From Marinicella meishanensis (GTDB taxonomy: Bacteria > Pseudomonadota > Gammaproteobacteria > Xanthomonadales > Marinicellaceae), in the NCBI RefSeq assembly GCF_019931145.1, contig NZ_JAIOUV010000010.1, positions 62,001 through 126,000 on the forward strand: a stretch of DNA of 64,000 bases, given 5' to 3'. Shown in pieces: positions 53,660 to 60,862 of this stretch. Numbering within the stretch: the stretch's first letter is position 1; every line of letters begins with the position of its first letter. Under the pieces are notes generated by a model. That model made no database searches. It was not told the DNA's origin and saw only the letters and a program-made list of their open reading frames with translations. The position numbers and the translations under genes are program-made.

Positions 53660-53929
53660 ATGGATCCATTTGAGCAACTGCAACAACAATTCGTGGCCTC
53701 ATTTGAGGCCAAAGCCACGGCCCTTGAACAAGCGCTTGCTGAGAACAACGTGCAAGCGCTGACCGTGAAACTGCACCAACTGGCCGGTTCCAGCGGCAGT
53801 TATGGCTTTGCTGACATGGCGCAATTGTGTGCTGACATCGAAACCATGGCTCAGCAGGCCACCGACCTCAACCCGGCCATCACCTCCCACACCCAGCGCT
53901 TGATTCAGTTGTTGCGGCAGCCCGGCTGA
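53660..53929 (+). CDS. Standalone HPt phosphotransfer protein
   Basis: An 89-residue, all-helical protein with the phosphotransfer signature LHQLAGSSGSYGF; His39 is the expected phospho-acceptor. HPt domains pass phosphoryl groups between response-regulator receivers in phosphorelays. It starts 4 bp after the OmpA-type gene, so it is cotranscribed with it. No hybrid kinase is in the window, so the donor and acceptor are not visible. Confidence 0.85.
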   Translation: MDPFEQLQQQFVASFEAKATALEQALAENNVQALTVKLHQLAGSSGSYGFADMAQLCADIETMAQQATDLNPAITSHTQRLIQLLRQPG

Positions 53930-53937
53930 GTCCGGCT

Positions 53938-54486
53938 TCAAGCTTGTTGGGCGGGGGGGTTGGTCAGTGACTCGGCGTCCAGCTCGGGCGCTGATGGCGG
54001 CTTGATCTGGTCTTTGGGCAGGTAGCGCAGCCATATCAACCACACCACCAATGCATCCAGCACAATCAAAGCCTGCCACAGGTAAGTGTGGAAGAAATTG
54101 AACCAATTCATGTCCCATTGCAACAAATAGAACAAGGAGATGATGCGCACGGTGTTCAATCCTTGAATCGCCAAGAAACCCCAAAACAAGCCTTTCAGCT
54201 TATACAACCAAGGCGAAGGAAACGCGATCACACCGGCCAACAAAATGATCATGGCCTCAACCCCATTACAGCCAGGGGCAATTTGAATCGACAAGCCGGT
54301 GGTGGCATCTTCGATGATGTCACGGTAGGTGATGACATTGGAGTCGAACAAGGCAATCAACCAGGTGCAAAAGCTGGCCAAACCCGAGGTGAAAGGTAAA
54401 ATCACCGCTTGTCGGACGGGTTCATAAATCTCCAACAACAACAGCCCCACCACCAGGGTCAAAAACAAAATCAAAAATCGCAACAT
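53938..54486 (-). CDS. xrtH: Exosortase H (XrtH-type)
   Basis: A 182-residue, five- or six-span inner-membrane protein. The exosortase catalytic residues are C73 in APGCNGVEA, R114 in NTVRI and H133 in FHTYLWQ. Its short length and compact form match exosortase H, which by family knowledge processes proteins carrying IPTLxxWG-CTERM tails and transfers them to the cell surface or extracellular matrix. No protein in this window has such a tail, so its substrates are elsewhere. It converges with the HPt gene. I see no accessory PEP-CTERM gene nearby. Confidence 0.88.
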   Translation of the reverse strand: MLRFLILFLTLVVGLLLLEIYEPVRQAVILPFTSGLASFCTWLIALFDSNVITYRDIIEDATTGLSIQIAPGCNGVEAMIILLAGVIAFPSPWLYKLKGLFWGFLAIQGLNTVRIISLFYLLQWDMNWFNFFHTYLWQALIVLDALVVWLIWLRYLPKDQIKPPSAPELDAESLTNPPAQQA

Positions 54487-54590
54487 GGACGAATCAACTC
54501 ATGGATATCGGGCTCATTTTAGCAAAGCCCAATTGGCCGCATGATGGCTTCATATTCTGAGCCGTTTGTTTTACAATCAATTAATCAACG

Positions 54591-54624
54591 CTTAACGAAG
54601 TCTTAACACAAATGTTAGTATGAT
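54591..54624 (+). promoter_or_regulatory. PmrA/PhoP-type direct repeat and promoter of the two-component operon
   Basis: CTTAAC-N5-CTTAAC (54591-54596 and 54602-54607) is a direct repeat with 11-bp period, as bound by OmpR-family regulators; CTTAA-type half-sites are like those of PmrA and QseB. A TATGAT -10 (54619-54624) begins 11 nt downstream, the usual distance for class II activation by PhoP and PmrA. The gene that follows encodes an OmpR-family regulator, so autoregulation is the simplest reading. Confidence 0.65.
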
Positions 54625-54649
54625 GGATTCCAACGTCAGAGTTCTCCAA

Positions 54650-54769
54650 ATGAATTTGACTATTATCCGGGCATCTTTGATTTCCCAAGGCGTTTTGCAA
54701 CACCTTGGGATTTTTTTTAGCCACAAAGGGAGGTTGCGACCCTGTTGGTGCGCTCTTGATAGGTGTTGA
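54650..54769 (+). other. Possible 39-codon leader ORF spanning the terminator
   Basis: ATG at 54650 opens a frame (MNLTIIRASLISQGV...) that runs through the terminator stem and T-run to a TGA ending at 54769. The ribosome site is weak. If translated, a ribosome on it would disrupt the terminator. Could be chance. Confidence 0.25.
54683..54718 (+). terminator. Rho-independent terminator in the leader of the two-component operon
   Basis: TCCCAAGG and CCTTGGGA form an 8-bp stem, with a further GTT/AAC pair inside, followed by eight T. It lies downstream of the box and promoter and 100 bp upstream of the response-regulator start. It would either end an RNA of about 88 nt or act as an attenuator. 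No annotated gene lies upstream on this strand except the leader ORF. Confidence 0.88.
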
Positions 54770-54817
54770 ATTGAGGCAGAACGGAATAAAAACCCAACCC
54801 AAAGAGACAGGAATACG

Positions 54818-55504
54818 ATGAAAATACTTGTAGTTGAAGACAACACCGACATTGCCGCCAACATTGTCGATTATTTTGAGGACCGCGATCACATTGTGGA
54901 TTATGCCGGTGATGGCGTCACCGGCTTGCATTTGGCCGTGACCAACGATTTTGATGTCATCATACTGGACTTGATGTTGCCTGGTATGGATGGCTTGGAT
55001 CTGTGCAAGAAATTGCGCAAAGAAGCCAAAAAGAGCACCCCAGTGATCATGCTGACGGCGCGAGACACCTTGGAACAAAAGCTCGAAGGCTTTGAGTTCG
55101 GTGCCGATGACTACATGGTCAAACCCTTTGCCCTGCAGGAGTTGGAAGCCCGGGTGATGGTGTTGGGCAACCGCAAGAAACAAAACCTGAACCGCATGTT
55201 GACGGTGGCCGATTTGGAGTACAACTTGGACAGTTTGACCGTGAAACGTGCCGGCCAGCCAATCAAAATGAACCCGACTGGCTTGAAACTGCTGCAGATC
55301 CTGATGGAGTCCAGCCCGTATGTGGTGCCCAGGGAAGAACTGGAAGTCAAAGTCTGGGGCGAAGAAATGCCCGATTCGGATTCCTTGCGGGTGCACATCC
55401 ACGGTCTGCGCACCAGCATTGACAAACCATTTGGCAAAAACCTGATCCACACCAGACATGGTATCGGCTACCATGTGTCAGACCCGGATGAACTTTCGGA
55501 GTAG
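54818..55504 (+). CDS. OmpR-family response regulator
   Basis: A 228-residue protein. The receiver domain has acid pocket E7/D8, phosphorylation site D51 (VIILDLMLPGMDGLDL), T-loop MLTARD and the KPF switch. A winged-helix DNA-binding domain follows (about 130-225: LTVADLEYNLDSLTVKRAG, LRVHIHGLRTSID, LIHTRHGIGYHV). AGGA precedes the start by 5 nt. It overlaps the kinase start by 17 nt. The direct-repeat box upstream suits this family. The regulon is unknown; a PmrA/QseB-like role is suggested only by the box. Confidence 0.95.
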   Translation: MKILVVEDNTDIAANIVDYFEDRDHIVDYAGDGVTGLHLAVTNDFDVIILDLMLPGMDGLDLCKKLRKEAKKSTPVIMLTARDTLEQKLEGFEFGADDYMVKPFALQELEARVMVLGNRKKQNLNRMLTVADLEYNLDSLTVKRAGQPIKMNPTGLKLLQILMESSPYVVPREELEVKVWGEEMPDSDSLRVHIHGLRTSIDKPFGKNLIHTRHGIGYHVSDPDELSE

Positions 55505-56780
55505 CATCAAAAGCCGGATTGTCATTGGCTTTCTGGCATTCAGCACCTTACTCACCAGCCTCTTTGCCATCAGTTCATTGAGCATTCGTCAGCGCCTGCA
55601 AAATGATTTGATCGCCCAAACCATCCAGGAGGATTTGGATTCGTACATGCTGAAACTCAGCCTCAATCCGAATTTGATCAGTGAGGAGCAGGTGTCTACC
55701 AACATCGAAGCCTTCATCACCACCCCAGCCAAACTGCATTTGGACCTGCCGGCCCATTATGCCGATTTGACCGAGGGCACCCATGTCTTGAACGAAGGTA
55801 ACAAAACCTACATCGTGGCGGTCAACAAACGACACCGACTGAACAACCAACCGGTGTGGGGCTTCATCAAAAACGACATCAGCCACATCGACTCCTCGTC
55901 ACAACCTTTGATTCTGGTGTTCACCGCCATGTTCCTGGTGTTTTTGCTGTTGGCTTATGTTTTGGCCATTTACGTGTCCAAGCGCGCCCTCAAACCCTTG
56001 AGTAAATTGGCGGCCATTTTAGAAACCCTGGATGCCGACACCCATTTGGAACCTTTGGCCCCACAGTTCCATGATGATGAAGTGGGACAGGTGGCGCGGG
56101 CGTTGGATAAATACGCCGAAAAACTCACTGATTACGTGATTCGGGACAAAGAATTCAATGCCGACGTCAGCCATGAATTGCGCACCCCTTTGACGGTGAT
56201 CCGCAGCACCGTGGAATTGATCAAATCCAATCCCAAGATCACCGACAAGGAATTGGACCGCGTTAAACGCATTGAACGGGCGGTGAAACAATCCACCGAA
56301 CTGACCGAAACCCTGTTGCTGTTGGCCCGAGAAGAACGCAAAGAGCACCCGGGGCATGAACGCACCCAACCCGGTATGATCATCAAAAACATCATTGATG
56401 GCTTTGAACCCACTTTAAAACTGAAGCCGGTGAAAACCAAAATCACCGAAAACGACTGGCTGCAAGTCAAGGCCCCGGAATCGGTGGTTTCGGTGGTGCT
56501 CAGCAACCTGATTGGCAACGCCATCAAATACACCACCGAAGGCACGGTTCACATCATCCTCAACAAAAACAGCGTCACCGTGCAAGACGAAGGCATTGGT
56601 GTCACCGAATCTGAATTGCCGAAACTTTTCGACCGCCACTATCGGGTAGGCAAATCCAACAGCAAAGGCTCTGGGCTGGGATTAGCTATCGTCAAAAGAC
56701 TGTGCGACCTGTATAATTGGGACATTGAAATTAAACGCAACAACACCACCGGTTTGTCTGCGACTTTGACATTCAACTGA
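55488..56780 (+). CDS. Membrane sensor histidine kinase
   Basis: A 430-residue protein partner of the response regulator. Transmembrane 1 (IVIGFLAFSTLLTSLFAIS) is followed by a periplasmic sensor region of about 110 residues without recognisable metal ligands, transmembrane 2 (LILVFTAMFLVFLLLAYVLA) and HAMP. The HisKA site is H229 in DVSHELRTPLTVIRST. HATPase_c has the N box SNLIGNAIKYT, G1 DEGIGV and G2 GSGLGLAIV. The start at 55488 (MNFRSSIKSRI) is chosen because it gives a normal N-terminus; 55458 is an alternative. The signal it senses is not evident. Confidence 0.93.
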   Translation: MNFRSSIKSRIVIGFLAFSTLLTSLFAISSLSIRQRLQNDLIAQTIQEDLDSYMLKLSLNPNLISEEQVSTNIEAFITTPAKLHLDLPAHYADLTEGTHVLNEGNKTYIVAVNKRHRLNNQPVWGFIKNDISHIDSSSQPLILVFTAMFLVFLLLAYVLAIYVSKRALKPLSKLAAILETLDADTHLEPLAPQFHDDEVGQVARALDKYAEKLTDYVIRDKEFNADVSHELRTPLTVIRSTVELIKSNPKITDKELDRVKRIERAVKQSTELTETLLLLAREERKEHPGHERTQPGMIIKNIIDGFEPTLKLKPVKTKITENDWLQVKAPESVVSVVLSNLIGNAIKYTTEGTVHIILNKNSVTVQDEGIGVTESELPKLFDRHYRVGKSNSKGSGLGLAIVKRLCDLYNWDIEIKRNNTTGLSATLTFN

Positions 56781-56836
56781 GCAGGGTTGGCCTGCCTGGT
56801 TGAATGCTGTGCAGCTGTGTGTAACGGAATAATTGA

Positions 56837-58420
56837 GTGAATCAGCCCCTTTCAGATGCCGCCAAAAAAATCTTGTCCTGTTGTCGACAAGGACAATTGG
56901 ACCAAATGTTGAAACTGTTGGACCAAGGCCTGGCCATCGATGAAGTCAAACACCCCGATTTTGCCCCACTGAATGTGGCGCTGAAACACGGCCGCTGGAA
57001 AGTGGCCAAGCATTTGTTGGCGAATCAAATGATGCCGCATGAACACCACTGCCCGCCCTTGATCGCTGCCACCCAACACAACAAAGACACCACCCAAGGC
57101 TTGGAGCTGGTGTTTGCCCACACCGGTGATTTGGATGTCACCGACCGCAACGGTCGCACCGCCTTGATGACGGCTTGCCTGTTGGGTCACGAAAAGAAAG
57201 TCCAATACCTGCTCAAATCCGATCATGACATCGATGTCACCGACCAGCAAGGCATGAACGCCTACTTGGATGCGGTGATCAGCCAATCCAATGTGGTGCT
57301 TGACTTGTTGTTGCAGCAAACGGTGGATGTACATCATTGCAATGCCCAGGGCGACAATGCCCTGTTGTTGGCCTTGCAACAAAGAACGCCCAATGCCAAA
57401 TTGGTCAAAACCTTGCTCGAGCACAAGGTGGACTGTACCCACAAAAACCAACGCGGCAAATCAGCTTTGGCCGTGGCAGAAAAAAAACACCCGAGCATTT
57501 TTAAACTGTTCGTGACACAGATTGAGGCCGACAAACAAATGGAACTGCCCTTGTTCACTGATGCCGATCCGGCCGAGGCCTCGGCTGCGCCACCCACTGC
57601 AACCATTGCTGTCGACCGCCAACAACCGACGACCGTGCCCACGATCGCAGCCACAACCACAGCCAAGACCAAGCCCTCTGATGAAGTCACCCAACAATGG
57701 TTCACGGCCATTGCTGAGGGCAACCTGGGCCGCATCAATAAACTGCTGGTGGATGGGGTCTCCATCGACATCACCGATGACAAAGGCTGTACCGGTCTGA
57801 TCCACGCAGCCGGCAAAGGGCACCGCGCCGTGGCCTCATTTCTGATCCAAAATCAAGCCGACATCGAACACCGCTCAGCCAATGGCAGCTCGCCCATGTC
57901 CAGTGCCATCATGAGCAACTCCCGGGCTTTGGTTGGGCTGTTGTTGAGTCACGGCGCCCAAGCCAATGGCGCCGGTCCGGGCGGCTACCCTTGTTTGTCT
58001 TTGGCCGCTTCCCAGTGGAATGAAGCCTGCCTGAGCATGCTGTTGGATGCCGGCGCCGACATCAACACCTGTGATGATACCGGCATGGGTTTGTACCATC
58101 ACATCGCCCTGGCTGCCGAATATTATGGCAACACCGCCAAAGCCAAAGCCGCTTTGCGACTGGTATACCAATATGGTTTGGACATCAACACCCCCAATCC
58201 CCAGGGCAACACCGCCTTGCACATCCTGTGTGGCGCCTTGAAAAGTCGCCAATATGCAGCCGATGACAGCCATGTGGCAAACATCGCCCATGAAATGTTG
58301 AAGCTGGGGGCCACCCCCAAATCCACCAACCACCAGGGATTCACTGCGCTACAATATGCCAAAAAGCACGCTTTATTGAATACCAAAGGCGTGATCCTTT
58401 CATTCATAGATGCCTGGTAA
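56837..58420 (+). CDS. Cytoplasmic ankyrin-repeat protein
   Basis: A 527-residue protein with a GTG start. No signal peptide or membrane segment. Two ankyrin blocks are separated by a Pro/Ala/Thr-rich linker (about 240-285: SAAPPTATIAVDRQQPTTVP). Block 1 has DRNGRTALMTACLLGHEKKV, LLKSDHDIDVTDQQG and NAQGDNALLLALQQRT; block 2 has DKGCTGLIHAAGKGHRAVAS, ANGSSPMSSAIMSNSRALVG, LDAGADINTCDD and PQGNTALHILCGAL. It starts 56 bp after the kinase and ends 5 bp before a sigma factor gene, so it is likely part of the same operon. It probably binds a protein partner, perhaps the sigma factor. Confidence 0.88.
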   Translation: MNQPLSDAAKKILSCCRQGQLDQMLKLLDQGLAIDEVKHPDFAPLNVALKHGRWKVAKHLLANQMMPHEHHCPPLIAATQHNKDTTQGLELVFAHTGDLDVTDRNGRTALMTACLLGHEKKVQYLLKSDHDIDVTDQQGMNAYLDAVISQSNVVLDLLLQQTVDVHHCNAQGDNALLLALQQRTPNAKLVKTLLEHKVDCTHKNQRGKSALAVAEKKHPSIFKLFVTQIEADKQMELPLFTDADPAEASAAPPTATIAVDRQQPTTVPTIAATTTAKTKPSDEVTQQWFTAIAEGNLGRINKLLVDGVSIDITDDKGCTGLIHAAGKGHRAVASFLIQNQADIEHRSANGSSPMSSAIMSNSRALVGLLLSHGAQANGAGPGGYPCLSLAASQWNEACLSMLLDAGADINTCDDTGMGLYHHIALAAEYYGNTAKAKAALRLVYQYGLDINTPNPQGNTALHILCGALKSRQYAADDSHVANIAHEMLKLGATPKSTNHQGFTALQYAKKHALLNTKGVILSFIDAW

Positions 58421-58425
58421 CGACG

Positions 58426-58974
58426 GTGAAGAAACGCAAACTGGAACAACTTTTTCAGCAACACCAACACCTGATTGAAAAGGCCGTCTACAGCAAAAAC
58501 ATCCAAATCAATGGCGTCACCGCTGACGATGTGTACCAGGAAGTGTGCATCCGCTTGATAAAAATTCTGGAAAATGACCGAGAAATTGAAAACCTTTCGT
58601 CTTATATATACAGAACGGCAGCCAATGTGATTGTTGACCTGGCCAGGAAACACAAACGCTACACCCAAGATGTGGCCTTACCTGACCAAGACCCAACAAC
58701 CCCAAGCCAGGCACCCGATTTGATCAGTGAAGAGCTCGAACCCGAGCAAAGTGTCATTGATCAAGAAGTTCAGAATCAGGTGCTGCAAGCCATTGAGTCT
58801 TTGCCAGAGAGTCGACGGATCGCGGTCAAACTGCGACTTCAGGGTTACTCGGTAAAGGAAATGGCTGAAATCACAGGCTGGCCTTATTACAAGGCCGAGA
58901 ACCTGTCGAAGCGAGCCATGGCCGCCTTGAAAGAACAGTTACAGAAAATGAACATCACTTATGAATTGAATTGA
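58426..58974 (+). CDS. Second sigma-70 family (ECF-like) sigma factor
   Basis: A 182-residue protein with a GTG start. Region 2 (about 12-80: VTADDVYQEVCIRLIKILEN, LSSYIYRTAANVIVDLARKH) and region 4 (about 120-170: VLQAIESLPESRRIAVKLRL, YSVKEMAEITGWPYYKAENL) are present. A Pro/Asp/Glu-rich linker (DQDPTTPSQAPDL) separates them. It differs clearly from the sigma factor at 49702. It lies between the ankyrin gene (5 bp) and a membrane-protein gene (24 bp). Confidence 0.88.
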   Translation: MKKRKLEQLFQQHQHLIEKAVYSKNIQINGVTADDVYQEVCIRLIKILENDREIENLSSYIYRTAANVIVDLARKHKRYTQDVALPDQDPTTPSQAPDLISEELEPEQSVIDQEVQNQVLQAIESLPESRRIAVKLRLQGYSVKEMAEITGWPYYKAENLSKRAMAALKEQLQKMNITYELN

Positions 58975-58998
58975 GTGATCCAAATTGAGAAACGAAGC

Positions 58999-59532
58999 AT
59001 GAGCATCAAGTTAACCGAAGATCAATTGGCTGGAATTTTCCAGAACCACAGCAAGCAGCACACAGCCACCAGTCAGCCTGGTGACTGCCTGTCAGCCCTG
59101 CCAGCCTCTGAGTCACGATTACAGCATGTGGAAGACCTGGCCAATGACCACACGGCGGCCCAAGCCACCAAATTGGCCATGACCTTGCAAGACTGGAGCC
59201 AAATCATGGCCCAGTCCATCGAAAATTCTCGCCGTTCATGGTTCAGCCTGTTGGGCATGAACACCCCATTGAAAACCTCATTGGCGACAGTGGCCTTCGC
59301 CATGGCCGTGGTGGTCGCGGTGCCGGAGTTCAAGCAACTGGATACCACAACACAACAAACCCTCAGCCATGACATGGCGCATGACGACATCATCACCCGC
59401 TTACCATTTCATGGTGATGTGATTAACCAAGTGCCCTTTGACCAAAACGGCGATGCCTTGATGCGCGGTGGATTTGATGCGTCACCGGCACCCGCCGAGC
59501 ATGACGACTTGTTCAACGGCTCTTTTGGCTGA
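58999..59532 (+). CDS. Single-pass membrane protein, putative anti-sigma factor
   Basis: A 177-residue protein. The start at 58999 (MSIKLTEDQLAGIF); a GTG at 58975 is possible. The cytoplasmic N-terminal region (about 1-95) contains QPGDCLSALPASESRLQHVE, like the opening of ZAS-type anti-sigma domains but without the zinc Cys/His set. One transmembrane segment follows (TSLATVAFAMAVVVAVPEF), then a short acidic periplasmic tail ending DDLFNGSFG. Position after the sigma gene and topology suggest it is the sigma partner. The tail weakly recalls the secreted-protein tail pattern. Confidence 0.72.
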   Translation: MSIKLTEDQLAGIFQNHSKQHTATSQPGDCLSALPASESRLQHVEDLANDHTAAQATKLAMTLQDWSQIMAQSIENSRRSWFSLLGMNTPLKTSLATVAFAMAVVVAVPEFKQLDTTTQQTLSHDMAHDDIITRLPFHGDVINQVPFDQNGDALMRGGFDASPAPAEHDDLFNGSFG

Positions 59533-59555
59533 ATTCCTCTTCCCGGATCGACCCA

Positions 59556-60410
59556 TTGCACACCGTCAATGAATGGCTGACTCAGTCCATTCAAAGGCTG
59601 TCACAGCCCATTGCCCAACCCCATGATTTGCGGCCCAATGACCTGCGCACGCTGCTGTGTCATCAGTTGCAATGCACCACTGCCTGGTTGTTTGCCCACC
59701 CTGACCACCCCTTGTCATCAGCAGATCTGCAGCAACTGAATGCCTGGCGAGACCAGTTGCTTGATGGCATGCCGCTGGCCTATCTCATCGGCAAACAAAT
59801 GTTTTGGGATTTGGATTTGGCGGTGAATGCCGCCACGTTGATCCCCCGCGCTGACACCGAAACCGTGGTTGAAACGTCCATCGAACTGTTAAAAGATTCA
59901 GCACCTGAGCACATCTTGGATTTGGGAACCGGCAGTGGCGCGCTGGCTTTGGCTTTGGCCCGGGTGTTTCCCGCGGCCCAAGTCACGGCCACCGATCGAT
60001 CATCTGCGGCCTTAAAGACCGCGCAATTCAATGCCCAGCAAAATGACATCCAGAATTGCCAGTTCATCCTGGCCGATTGGTTCAGCCAGGTGCCCGAGCG
60101 AGGTTTTGATTTGATCGTCAGCAACCCGCCTTACATCGCAGCCAACGACCCCCATTTGACGGCATTGACCCATGAACCGATCGAGGCCCTGGTGGCCGCT
60201 GAGGATGGTCTGGCAGATTTCAAAACCATCTGTGAACAAGCCCCGGCCTACCTGAATGCGGGTGCTTGGCTGGTGTTCGAGCATGGTTGGCAACAAAAAA
60301 CCGAGGTACAAGCACTGTTGCGGCAAGCCGGGCTGACGGACATCAACAGCCGAGCGGATCTGGCCGGCCATGACCGGGTCAGTTATGGACGACAACCCAG
60401 TTCCGGCTGA
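59556..60410 (+). CDS. prmC: Peptide chain release factor N5-glutamine methyltransferase (PrmC/HemK)
   Basis: A 284-residue protein that methylates the Gln of the GGQ motif in RF1 and RF2. It has an N-terminal helical domain. The SAM-binding motif is DLGTGSGALALALA (122-135), and the catalytic NPPY is at 190-193 (LIVSNPPYIAAND). PRADTE upstream is also characteristic. The start is TTG at 59556, since no ATG or GTG gives a full N-terminus; ribosome site weak. It is 23 bp after the putative anti-sigma gene. In many genomes it follows prfA, which is not here. Confidence 0.95.
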   Translation: MHTVNEWLTQSIQRLSQPIAQPHDLRPNDLRTLLCHQLQCTTAWLFAHPDHPLSSADLQQLNAWRDQLLDGMPLAYLIGKQMFWDLDLAVNAATLIPRADTETVVETSIELLKDSAPEHILDLGTGSGALALALARVFPAAQVTATDRSSAALKTAQFNAQQNDIQNCQFILADWFSQVPERGFDLIVSNPPYIAANDPHLTALTHEPIEALVAAEDGLADFKTICEQAPAYLNAGAWLVFEHGWQQKTEVQALLRQAGLTDINSRADLAGHDRVSYGRQPSSG

Positions 60411-60418
60411 ACCGATTT

Positions 60419-60733
60419 TCAGATTTTGATTTTGCCGGTGATGACCTGCCAAAACATGACCCAATCTCCGGCCAAACTGTACCAGGGGTGGGAAAAAGTC
60501 GCCGGTCGATTGTGCTCAAAGAAAAAATGACCCACCCAGGCAAAACCGTAACCAATCACCGGCAACAGCCACAACCACACCCATTGTTGGGTCAACAACA
60601 CCGCCGCGGTCACCAACAACACCAAGGCGGATCCAATCACGTGTAATCGGCGGCAGATTGGGTTGCTGTGCTCTTGCAAATAATAGGGATAGAAATCTTT
60701 GAAAGATTTGAATTGTGGAGAATGTTCACTCAT
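60419..60733 (-). CDS. DUF962 (Mpo1-like) membrane protein
   Basis: A 104-residue protein with two or three hydrophobic helices. It opens MSEHSPQFKSFKDFYPYYL, with the family motifs HSNPICRRLHVIGSALVLL and WVGHFFFEHNRPATF. Conserved His (LHVIG, GHFFFEHN) are those of Mpo1-like dioxygenases acting on 2-hydroxy fatty acids. It converges with prmC with an 8-bp gap. Confidence 0.9.
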   Translation of the reverse strand: MSEHSPQFKSFKDFYPYYLQEHSNPICRRLHVIGSALVLLVTAAVLLTQQWVWLWLLPVIGYGFAWVGHFFFEHNRPATFSHPWYSLAGDWVMFWQVITGKIKI

Positions 60734-60807
60734 CCATTCATGATAGCACAGACGGCCGCTCAATGGCTCGCCATAAGCCGCTTAGAACGGTGGCCACTTG
60801 GTCCCTT

Positions 60808-60836
60808 TTGCCATTGCCAGACGCAATCGTTATAAT
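60808..60836 (+). promoter_or_regulatory. Sigma-70 promoter of the peptide transporter operon
   Basis: TTGCCA (60808-60813), 17 bp, TATAAT (60831-60836): near-consensus promoter. The start codon lies 26 nt past the -10, a short leader. It is the best-formed promoter in the window. Confidence 0.85.
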
Positions 60837-60862
60837 GATTGCCCGACCACAAAACGTCTGTC

